Below, one piece after another: positions 34,211 to 45,925 of a DNA stretch of 64,000 nucleotides (positions within the stretch are counted from its first letter, which is position 1; every line of letters begins with the position of its first letter). The stretch is from assembly GCA_027574665.1 (NCBI GenBank), contig CM050655.1, positions 14,627,170 to 14,691,169 of the forward strand, given 5' to 3'. This DNA is from Rhynochetos jubatus (lineage: Eukaryota; Chordata; Aves; Eurypygiformes; Rhynochetidae). A program made the translations under genes and the position numbers. A model generated the notes under the pieces. The model was not told the DNA's origin. It saw only the letters and a program-made list of their open reading frames with translations, and made no database searches.

Positions 34211-36097
34211 GGTGGCTGCTTGCTTATCTCATGTCTGATTCTGCTGGTTCCTGTGTCAGTTAAAGGGGTTCTGTTATTCAAAAATGAAATAATTACATCA
34301 ACCAGTAGCAATAGGCTGATACAGCTAATACAGCACACTTAGACACAGTGTATGGTAGGAGCAGTTCTCACATTACCCCTGGAGATACCTACTGACTCCA
34401 TGTTAGATCACATTCATCCCTGATACAACTCAAGGAATTAAATGACTAGCTGTGCCTGGGATTCTCATCTCAGAAGACCCCTTACATAAGTACGTGTCAA
34501 TAACAGAAATGTAACCTCAGAAATAAGAAGGTGGTTATATATCGTGGTGGCTCCGACTTGCTGGCTAGAAATGGAAGTCTAGACGAGGTTTATATGATTC
34601 TACAACTTTGGTTATTTTCTCAGGAAAAGAAAACTGAGGCTGTAGTTCTACAATAAGTTTTCTCAGAGATGCAGCCACCTCATTTACCGCTCATTTACCC
34701 TCACACGTGCTGTTCCATACTTCCCCGTGAAATAAGCCAGCCACAGTGTTTGTACTTCTGCAGCTGCCTGTAGTGAAATAATCCAGGCTAAAATAACAGT
34801 AAATTGTGTTTTTTAACCACAACACAGCAAAATTTCTCTTATCTCTCAGCGAGTGGGTGAGTACTGCAGACATACACTAAAGGTAATCTTGCAGAGGGTC
34901 TGTGCACTGCTGAAGCAGATTCAAAATGGCAACATAATGATAGATTGCTTTTAAAGCCATTTTCAACCTTATTGTTTGAAAGGCTTTCCAAACAGGGGGA
35001 CAGGCATTCCCTACGTAAACAGCTGAAACATACAATTCTATAAAGAAACCCAAATGGACTCATATTTAAATGTCAAGTCTCTAAATATTTATAACCTGGG
35101 TATAGAACAGGTTAACACAGGGGAAAAACCACAATAAGTTAATATCAGCCTCTGAAAAGCAAATTCTGGATATTCACCTCTTGTGCTTGAATCACTGTAA
35201 AGTGGAGGAAAAAAAAAAAGAAAAAATAAGCCCCGACCAACTCTGCATAATTGCACTCTAAAGCCAAATGCTACACTTGCATATTCTGAGCTACGTATAG
35301 TCACATATGTGATGTGACTTGCAGTGACAGTTCAGCCCTTCAGCCACTTCTGTCAGAAGAGTTGTTATATCTGTTCAAAGCTAAGTGGTACGAAGGAAAT
35401 GTAGTGTGCAGGCCTTAGTATTCCCTGCATGAGGTCAAAATCTATTTGCATTTAGAAACACATGCAGACCATTCTTTTATTCTAACAGTGCTTAAGTATT
35501 TGGGCACTTTTATGTCTTCTGGAACAACAATGAGACCTGCATCGTTTTTTACTAAAAATAATCATTAGATAATGAAGTGTTTGACAAATTGAAAGTAGTC
35601 TGCAAATGTATACAACACGCTGCAGTCAGTTCATCCATAAGAGAAAGATGAAGAAAATGTTAGAACTGAGTCAAGAACGTGGCTTTTATTTCTTAAAAAT
35701 GTGTCATGCTTCCTTATGTGGAAGCATTATCTACCCAAAATAATTGAATTATTTTATGTTTGGAGCTAAAATTGTGTGAAAAGCATTCTAGAGGTTAAAT
35801 AGGATCTTAATTCTGCAAATGGTTGTTTCTTCTTTACTCTTAGGTTTCCTTGAAATGACCAGCATGGAAATTACTAAAATATCACCAGGAAATCCTTTTG
35901 GTAGGAAGGCAGGAGAAGGAAGGACAGAAGCAGAAGCCCAGGAGATCTGTGTTAAGACCGCAACTCACATAAAGATTCTGGTGATGCAAATACAGTTTTA
36001 ACAGACTTCATATGGGTTGTAGACAATGGACATCTTATGAGGAACATGCAAGTCTTCTGAGCTGAAAATGCACCTTCTGCAAGTATTTCCTACTAGA
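34211..36097. other. Unique AT-rich sequence, no gene seen
   Basis: No gene, exon or repeat family was recognised. A ten-base A run lies near 35210-35219. Confidence 0.5.
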
Positions 36098-36351
36098 GGA
36101 GTGTCTAAATTGAAAGCGGGGAGATTTAGATTGGGTATCAGGAAGAAGTTCTTCACTGAGAGGGTGGTGAGGCACAGGAACAGGCTGCCCAGAGAAGCTG
36201 TGGATGCCTCATCCCTGGGAGTGTCCAAGGCCAGGCTGGATGAGGCTTGGAGCAACCTGGTCTAGTGGAGGGTGTCCCTGCCCATGGCAGGGGGGTTGGA
36301 ACTGGATGATCTTTAAAGTCCTTTCCAACCCAAACCATTCTATGATTCTAT
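36098..36351 (+). repeat. CR1 LINE 3' fragment
   Basis: GGGGAGATTTAGATTGGGTA (36119-36138) and TCAGGAAGAAGTTCTTCACT begin the copy. The encoded RLGIRKKFFTERVVRHRNRL and PREAVDASSLGVSKARLDEA stretch ends with a natural stop after WSNLV. The UTR follows, with GGGGTTGGAACTGGATGATC (near 36293-36312), TTTCCAACCC and the ATTCTATGATTCTAT tail (36337-36351). The last coding stretch is open, unlike the 22.2-kb copy, so this short piece is less damaged. Confidence 0.95.
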
Positions 36352-39300
36352 AAAGTTCCTGAACATATTGTCATGAAACAGGAAGTCTAAACCATGTGCA
36401 GGTAAAAGGGTACCTAATCACTCAGCTTGAGTGGAGGCAGGCAGCGCCGACTGACAGGCAGCAGTTTGGGAGCTGCCACAACACTAAGTTTGCAATTTAT
36501 TTCCTTCCATGTGACAAACTGCCTGGGCCCATGCTTGTGTCAGTGGAGGGTGAGTAGGCCATAGGCTAGAATAAGAGAGGAAAATGAGAGAAAAATGTAC
36601 ACACAAGGACGAGCAGGAAAAAGTGGGGATAGAGGAGAAAAAAATGAGGGCTAGAAGGGGAATGAAAACATAGGAGGAAGCATCAGAACAGCAAAGAGGG
36701 AAAGTCCAAATCCGAACTCTGAGAATATTTTTGTAATTCTAAATATAAAACAATGCCACAGAATATAAGCCTGATTCTTCTGCTGAAATGCTTTACAATA
36801 CTGTGGTAGTCTGATGTAATATAAACCTCCATTATTGGTATAGATTTTCTGATGGCTACTTAATCTTTTAGGAAATCAAAAAAAACCTTTCTATACACAG
36901 AATTAATTTATTCAGATGCATTCCGTGCTCAGCTGTAAACCTGTAGTAGTTACTACACAAAACCTCCACCAAACATTTTAAAATTCTTGTGGTTCTTTGG
37001 CATAGTGAGTCATTTATTGGTGGTTTGAGCCTGGGAAACTGTGACAATCCCTACTAGCTACAACGACTTACACTCTTGGTTAATGCTGTTACGCTACCAC
37101 TCTCATACCTTTGCCCTCACTCCCCACCTCAGCATACAAAAGGGGGAGGAGACATGAAAATTTTAAAACTACAAATTCTCATATAGCAAGTCAGTAAATA
37201 ATAATTTCATGGACACTTAAGTAAGAGAAAATGGAATCACATGATCTGTTGAAGTCAAGCAGGTATACAGAAAAAAGTAATTTTGTACTTCAACGTAAGT
37301 GGGCTGCTTTAAAATGTTACAAGTTGCCTTTAAAATACAGGTTAATATTGAATGACCTATACACTCATATCTACTTAAAGAATGTAATACCTAACTGGTT
37401 CATTGGACAGCAAGCAACTCAAAGTGGATCTCAGTTCCATTACATTTTCAGTATGTATTAGAAATATGGTAAAACAGACTACAAACTTACTGCTTATATG
37501 AAATATTTGTCTAGGTAAATGGCAAAGGGAAAGATAAAACATGGTGCTCATAAGCAAGTTACAAGTATATAGGAAGAGACAAAACAATCTATACTAAATT
37601 CATTTGGAAAATAGTATTATACAGTCATGTCATTATTATTTCTGTCACTGTGATTCCATTAAGAATTTCATAAAACTTCATTAAAATTTGGTGTGCAACG
37701 AAAGTTTTTCTGTAGCAGCCCAAATGGATGACGTACTTGTGACCTTCAGTCTGGATAAGTACTTTCTGCTTGGGAAATGTAAAGCTGAGTGTATGCTTAC
37801 ATGCCCAGTGGGATTACAGCAATCTCTTTTGTGGTCAAGTACTATTTTAAAACAGAAAAAGTAGTCAATTCAGTGATTACATCATTATCTTTTGGAAAAT
37901 GCCCTGAATTCAAAATTTCCTTCATTGCTTACCAAGGTACAGAGCTCAGATATCAAGGGACTGATAGCTTAGGCATGTCACAGAACCGTAAGAACTGCTA
38001 ATAACAAAATCAAGGAATACGGTGTAAGAGATGCAACTATCATGAGTCACTGGAATTGGGGAGGTGCACAAGTTAATCTGACAAGAAACATCATCTGACA
38101 GTGAATGAATTTGCATCTATTTACTAATTTGTAATGCACATGTGAAATTGATTGACATAGCCAGGAAACTCAGTCGCTTCCTGAATTTAGTAGTCTGGAT
38201 GTATTTTTTTTAATAGAAAGGGTTAATACCTTGGGAATACATAGATGGATCCAGACTTGCTTTGAAAGAAGAAAAACTTCAAGAGAAATGTAAACAAGTA
38301 TTAAAAACAAATAGAAGAATAAAAATCTAGGGATTTAGCTGTATAGCAGATGAAAGACTTTTAGATTATAAGAGCATGCTCTGGGGAACAAAGAAAGCTT
38401 CTAGATATCATGAATTATAACATTTTAATTCTGAGAGATAGTAAAGTGGTATTTACACCCACAGCACAATACAGTCTCACTGAAAGCAGAATACCTGATT
38501 ACCTGGTAACACTTTTGTTTTATTCATATTTCATAAGGCTTTTCCACTGGTGCTAGCATTCCTAATTTTGCAAAAACTGCTCTGGAAACCTTATGGAGTC
38601 AGGATCTGTCCTTCACTTCTTCTCTAAAATATATACTGATAACAATATGCTACACTACAAGTTCAACCAATTGAGAGAGGCATTAGCAATCTGCTGTATC
38701 ACAACAATTACTCCTGTTTTCTGCATACATCTACCTCCCACTTTCAGCTGTGCCTAAGAGATCTAAGGATGTGGGCTGTTTCCACAGGCTGAGTTCAGCG
38801 AGCGCTCAAGAGCTGCACTGAAATCATGCATCCCTCTGCCCCTTGCCTCCCTCCCACCGCTTCATGTTCTGCGCTCCTCCCCATTCCCAGCCTTTGGCAA
38901 CCCTCCTTACACTCATTTCTTGTTTTTCTATGGAGGACAGAAATCATTATATCAATAGTCAAAGTTGCCTCAGAGGAATGGAAATAGTGTTACTTGTGGG
39001 TAGGTATTATGCTGAAAGCTGTTAAGTGGATACCATCAGTTGGTTTCTATTTTTATAGCTTCACCCAGGCCTGGAGTAATTTAGGGTCTGCTGACCAGAT
39101 AATAAGAAAAGTTTCCTGTGCACCATATTTCCAATGCTTTCTTAATTTTTCACTTGTTAAAAAAAAATTGAGGCATTTACTAATTGGCTGGATGCGCCTT
39201 TCCGAAAATTTACATTGAGTGCAAGATCTTGCACAGTTCAGCCCACTGGAAAACATGTAGAACATACGTGTAAGAGGGGAATTAGTCTTGTGAAGGAGCC

Positions 39301-42300
39301 ATGTAGTATTACAAAGGGTGACACTTGATCATTCTCCGGACGTGAGAGGACATGATCTGCAGACTTCTAATTTGGTGACATGTTACACTGCAGTTACTGC
39401 ACTGCTAGCAGGTAGTCAGCACAGCCATGAGGGCAGCTAAGTACCATAAGTACCACAGGACAGTTCAAATTTTGACTCAAGTACCTTACTAGAAAGTTGA
39501 ACAAGCCCACAGGGTTATTTTTCAGCTTAGAGTGATGCTGACTTTGACCTCACTAGGGCTAAAATGCCAGTGTCTCTAACACTCAGAAGCGACTAGCACA
39601 TATTGACCTCAACAGAAATAGCAGGAGTCCAGAATTAGAACTCACTGAACAATACAAAATATTTTGGCAGAAGATATCCACGAATGACATTCTGCTAGTG
39701 TTGCCCCTGTTTTCTATGGAAAAAGAATTACATAATATTCTACATTTCTATTTCAGGACACTGAAAATCAGTCCTGTGTAATTTTCCAGTTGTGCTGTTC
39801 TAAAAGTTCAAGCATTCCCTCTGCTAAGGAAGTGAATCCATACAAACATTCTGATGATAAAAATATTATGGAGTAAGGATGTAGGCTTAACTGTCAGTGT
39901 TCACAAGCATGAGTTAACACCTGGGTCCAAATCCAAGACACAAGCTAAAGCAAACAGGCTCCAGAAATGATATGATTATGCCATCAAATAAATTTGAACA
40001 ATATGATTAGTTCTGATATTTTGTAATTTAGTACCTTGGGTGAGAAATGATACTGTAGGTTTGAAAATGAAAAAGTTGAAGGAATTTTCTCCTTCCAAAT
40101 GAATTAACCTAGCTGTATGTGCAAGGAGTGGTTTTGCATCCCATAAATCTAAGTGCACAAAAAAGACTATCAACAGTAGCAAAGATTCAAACATTAATAA
40201 AGGTATTTGACTCAACAGGATTTGCATGATGCTCAACTTCGTTGCTTATTGCAAATCTATAGTGAAATAAAATATTTTTATGTGTTTCTGACTTACAGCA
40301 ATGATTTAATTTGATTATACAGTACAACATTGTCACCATTTTCATCCCTCGGACAGAAAAATCTAAATACATTTTTTAAAAAATCTGCTATGATAAAATC
40401 AGGAATGTCTCAGAGGGAGTAACCAGAGTTCTGCAAGGCAACAGATTTAACAAGCATCTGAATAGAGAAAGCACATGAAAACAAAACATCATTTACTGGT
40501 TTTAAATGTTCCTTGTGCTACCCATATCCTGGCCATGCAAAGCCCTTACTGAATATTATAATCAATGTATTCTTGGTAGAAATTATAATCATGAATCAAG
40601 GATTTATACTAATATTGGGCTCTTAAAGGGCATTTGTAGAAAGCCACATTTTAGTGTAAATGAGTTTGAGCAAAATACTTTTAGTCACAGACTTCTTCAA
40701 ATGATATTATCTTCAGCTTTGAGTTTCCAGGTCATGTCATGCTAAGGTGTTTTGGTTTTCTTTTTCCTTTTATTTTAAAGTTATAAGTATCTCAGAGCAA
40801 AAATGTGCTAGTAGGCAATCTATACCAGCAGAAGATCCGTCCCAGTTTAATTTTTTTCCTAACTGTAAAGATTCCTTCCTATGCTTAATACAGCAAAGAA
40901 CACTACAAGGCTCAGAATCCTTTTATTCTTTAGGACTAAATTAATAACACTGAAATTCAGTGATGTTTCTTCTTCTTCCATTGACTGCATCTATAGAATA
41001 TGGTTTCTACATATTTCCAAAAAGAACCCCAGAGGACTGGCACTTGAAGCTTATGGCTAAAGATTGAACAATGAAACAGGTCAGCTTGTCCTAAGAAATC
41101 AGGTCATTCAGCTGTATTTCATGTTATCATTTTGACAACAGGGGATGGGGGAACAGACACACTTGTAAGCCAGCTCTTTGGAAGCGCTACTTACACAACA
41201 CAGTGAAATAGCATTGTTCTATTGTAAAAACCTGAGTTCATCTTTAAGACCCAGTTCCATTATTATGGGTGTTGGTCTCCCCTTTTTTTCTCCCAGTCTT
41301 TCTCTAGTTATGAGAAAAGCAACACTTAAAAGTAATTTCAGGTTGATGATCCCATGTTTTGGGGGTTTTTTTTGGGAGGGAAAGCACCACTATTCACATA
41401 TCAACTATGCAGGACATTTTATTGCTGCGGATGTTTGCAAGAACAAATTGAACAACCACACATTAAACTGTCACACATTTCAGCAGAGAATTTCAGTTTG
41501 CAGTAAGATGTCCAAAGCTTGAAATGAGATCTTGTTCAATATCTATACACTGACAAAAGGTTCTCCATATGGTGACAGAAATATCATCAAGTAACAGTGA
41601 AGTAGAGAGTACATATAAGATTTTCTCTGCATACACCCACAAATAATTCCAACTTTCTCCATAAAGTCACTGAAGCTATCCTGAAATGGCCAAATGCATA
41701 GTTCTGATGTTATTTTCTAAGTCTTCATCCACAGGCAGCATAAAGTGAAGCCAATGGAGCTGTTTGTTACATAGCCTCTAAGTACACCACTGCATAGATG
41801 GTAGCATCCAGTTCAGAAAACGAATCGGAAGGATACTGAACAGAATTATAGGGGTGGTTGATTGCTGTCATGTCCTTCGTGGATGCTGAGAGAGCAACCG
41901 TCTCGGAAATGAACTTGTGATCTCCTCACAAGCTGAAACAGATGGAAACTTCAAGAGTTTAATTAAAACCAGGCATTTTCGAAGTTTTCCCAGCTCTGTT
42001 GCAAAAGATTATACCTGGGTCTGGGTCTACAAACCGAACTGTTTCTAGTCCTTTTGTAAAATTTCTCAACTCTGTCAAGGCTTTAACTGTGTTTCTGAAT
42101 ACTATGTCTTTAAAGCTGTAGCAAACATATAAAGCAAATCATTGCAGTAAGAAAATAAGAATTTTTATTTAGTGGGAATAGTTTTTTAGCACATAGATTG
42201 TTAGCGAATCCTAGAGCTGACCATTCACGGAAAGCACCATCAAAACTCAAATACAGGTAATGGAAACCTTGAAAAAATAGTTTTGGATCAAACATCCTTA

Positions 42301-45300
42301 CTTTTTGGAACCTTGCTGTAACTTCCGTTGAGAGGAAGCTTATGCACATACACATAAATATATGCACACACACTGTTTTTCCAATGTTTTTCTGATATGT
42401 GCTCCTTTTCTCTTGAAATAGCTGCTTAAACTCTTTTTGTACTCAAAAAATGGAAAGAGGAAGAGTTCTTGTAATTGCAAACTAGAGGGCAGGTAGGTCT
42501 GTTTGAAACACACTTTAAGAGTATTGATTGCATTTCAGTAGTGTTTCCAAACCCCTAACTGAGCCAATACTGCAGAACACAGTCAGACGATACATCCAAC
42601 AGATCAACTAACTCTCATTCTTGGCTTACACCTACTTGACTGTAAACAAATATAAGTGAGAACTGGGAAGTTATGAGAACATTGACACGGCCCTATATTG
42701 GTGTAGAAAATGCAGAATTTGTCAGAGGAATGAAAGCAAGAACTTTAAGTGAGCAAGAGCAAGCATGGCTTGACAACACCACACACCTGGTGCCCAGTTG
42801 CAGGCCCAAAAATTCTAGGCAGGAATTTTTGAACAAGAAACAAGAGCAAAACACATATTCTACGGATACCCAGGACTGTATATTTGTGTGGGAGATAAAC
42901 TAGCTACGTGTACAACTAGCTACACACAACTGTAGAGTGTTGGGCTGCGCATTGTATATTAGGACAGGACTAGTTAAGGCTATTTGCTTTCTAGTCTCTG
43001 GGCATTCGGGTCCTACTGCAATGTACAGTACTTAACTGCAACTGTACTCACAAAGCTTCCCCAATAATACACAGATTGTTAGTTTGGATTTATTTAAGTC
43101 AGGCATGTCTCTTAAGGCTTGCATATTTCTGGCCACTGGCAATATCTCAGAAGGAAAAAACACAAATTTAATATTTTTTTTTTTTTAAAGAATGGTCACA
43201 TGTATCAAAAGTGTTCCACTACAGTGTAAATAAGTAAATTCATTTATTAATATGAAAGAGCTTGTATAACTGCCCAATGAGATACTGACTTGAAGAACTT
43301 ACATGCTTACCAAAATGTTTACCTACCTTGCTTTCTCTCTGTCTTTTAATTTTGCCAATCAAAGTTTCACACAGAAACTTAAATACCGGGCTACATTTAA
43401 AAAGTAATAATTTTCAACAAGTTCCTCCTTTCTATTCCCAGATGAACTAGATATTGGAATAAACAAGCCGAATTTGCAATGAACCTGAAGTAAGTCTGCC
43501 TTAGCAGTTAGTCTTTGACTAGGCGGCCAGGGTCTAAGATGTCTGTAATCTTTAAAAAGCCACTAAAAAAAAAAAAAGGAACTATACCAAATTACAGCAC
43601 CAGAAAGTATTTTCTCTCTCTGTTTCCCAAAGATACAAATCAATTGAAAATACACATTTTGTCTACATCTGGAGTACTTTGATACACCATTTCCTTTGAT
43701 GGTAACTTGTTCTATATTGCACTGACCATCAGGCACTCAAAATGCAAGTTGTTCATGAGACACTGTATTAAAGAGGATAAGAAGCAGTTGTACTGTGATA
43801 ACTCAGCTGGCATTTGGCAGTAACCACTGCATTCTTTCCAATAAGTTTGTCTTTTAGAAGTCTATTCTTCCCCCATTCCCCTGGGGAATTCAGTATGACT
43901 TTAGCTGGATGCATAGAAAACACAAAATACCCTTCAACATAGCTGTGAAATTCTAACCCCAACTCATAATAAAAAAGGCAGAAAAAACATCTGTGGAGCT
44001 ACATGACAAAGTCTTCTTAATATCACACACACTCTGGTCAGAACATTTGGAAGATGCATTATGTAGATATGCATTAACAGAAAGGCCTATCAGAGAAATT
44101 TCACCAAAACTACCACCTTTTATTAAACCCAGGGGACATTTTAAAATCACCCCATTATTCTGATGGCTTTAGAGAGCCTGTTTTCTCTGGCTGAAACATG
44201 CTTGAATGTAACATGAAAGAGATCTGGCTTAACCCTAGCATTAAAATATGTGGAGAACCGCCTTAATGGCAGAGCCAGACTGAAAGAAATATTTTCATCT
44301 TGGCAGACTTCACAGAATCAGGAGTAGTGTCTTTTGATCGGCGTCAGCCTAAATACCAGCTGCTTGGCTAGCGTTTGAGGATTGCGCTTCATATTAGACA
44401 TACTTTAACCTCACCCACACTGGCACTTATTTAAAAGCCAGGGAACCCTCATGGAATTTTGGAATTCTGAAGTCTGGAACATCTGGACTGTGCAAGGTTT
44501 AAAAAAATGGTCCCAGGCATGCAAAATAGTTTGCAGGTGGAGAGAAAGAAAACAAATCCCTCCAGAAAGATATGTTCCCCCTACGTGTGAGAGAGATAAT
44601 GATCACTGTTTCAGTGTAAGACAATAATGTGAAAACCATCAACAATCAGTTTGTGATGAGACTGATATTTTTTAAAGTTAGGAAGACATGATGTTCATAA
44701 CCATAGCTCAAAATTGTTCCAGCCTAATTTTAAAGCATAATTCCTGTCAAAATCAGAAAAGCACATTTTGCATTTTTGCAGTGTGCTTGTGTTCAGTAGG
44801 ATTATTCACATCTTTAAGATGAGTAAATGCTGAAACATTGAACCAATTTTGCAATTTGAGTAGAAAGGCATCTGTTATTTTAATTTAAGTGATTGCGTGC
44901 ACAGAAAAAAAAAATTTGCAGATATATAAGTTAATATATGTGAAAATATAAAACCCAGACTTCTTATATGGGAAGGTTTGGAAAGAACACTACGTAATTT
45001 GTTGTGAAGAAAAAGCCCTCCTAATTAACAAAAAAGATTCAAAGAACATCTGTATTAGTAGCAGAAGGATGTGTGACGTTATTGCACAGCTTAAATTTTG
45101 TGCCTATCACAATCTCTAAGTCATTCTAAATTCTTTGGCATGACCTTTCATTCAGCCTGCTGATCAAAATGAATTAGACCTAAAGTAGACTGAAATTGTA
45201 CTACAGAGAGTTTTGAAATAACGTTACATGTGGCACAAAAGTACTAATGCAATGATGGGTTAATATTACCTATTGTCTACATTGCCCTAACAAAATGTCG

Positions 45301-45354
45301 TGCATGAAGGCTGACACCCAAGTCCCTATCTCTTAAGTAATTCTGCTCACTGAA
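36352..45354. other. Nine kilobases of unique AT-rich DNA, no gene supported
   Basis: Frames reach at most 114 codons (41178-41522) and show no known domains. Landmarks are few. A TALE-type TGATTGACA lies at 38149-38157, about 30 bp after an ATTTGCAT octamer. Homopolymers lie at 43174-43186 (T13) and 43565-43577 (A13). A low-complexity-free block at 44210-44480 could be conserved noncoding DNA. A 76-codon frame at 42673-42903 has a charged, soluble-protein-like composition but no recognised family. Confidence 0.45.
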
Positions 45355-45840
45355 TCGAGACCGACTATCAAAGATGTGGAAATATTTAGAACATGTTTGG
45401 TCATGCGCCTTACAGTCGCAGAGAGGAATTCCCTAAACATGAGGAAACCCCCAGCTACCTAGAGACCTACGATGCTCTGCGGGAAGGCAAAGCCAGAATA
45501 TGCTGGAAAGGCTCTGGAAGAGTAATCTGCACTTTGGCTACACCTATCCTAAATATCATCCTCAAGGGAGACATTTATATGTTTTACTACAGAACAGGCC
45601 TGGGATCCATCTAGCATACACTAGAGGCGTAAAAAATAGAAAAGCAAGACCAAAATTTATAGTGTACCACCCATGCAGACACACAATCCCCCTTGGACAA
45701 ACACAATTCAGGAACAGCACAAAATCCAAGCCAACGCGTATTTTCTCAAAGGCAGTATGGTTAACAGGTTGGAGGTGGAAGAGGAAAAGAGCTTTTTCTG
45801 GTAGGGCTGAATAACACTGGCTCCCGTCAAAGGCAATAAG
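45355..45840 (+). other. CpG-richer block with two overlapping ORFs
   Basis: This half-kilobase has about ten CpGs in an otherwise CpG-poor region. It carries overlapping plus-strand frames of 73 codons (45393-45614) and 104 codons (45500-45814). The second is rich in Arg and Lys. I recognise neither protein. An old, unclassified inserted sequence or chance are the likeliest explanations. No start context, splice site or promoter supports a gene. Confidence 0.25.
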
Positions 45841-45903
45841 TGCAGGTGTTACTCAAAAGTCCCTGCCCAATGATTAAAACATCATCTGCATAATCACAAT
45901 ATT

Positions 45904-45925
45904 TGGATTAATTGTTGGATTAATT
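45904..45925 (-). promoter_or_regulatory. Paired OTX/PITX-type sites in a 12-bp tandem repeat
   Basis: GGATTAATTGTT is followed immediately by GGATTAATTGCC. On the minus strand each contains TAATCC, the core of bicoid-class homeodomain sites, at 45905-45910 and 45917-45922, spaced 12 bp apart. The direct repeat is clear. Binding is inference. Confidence 0.3.
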
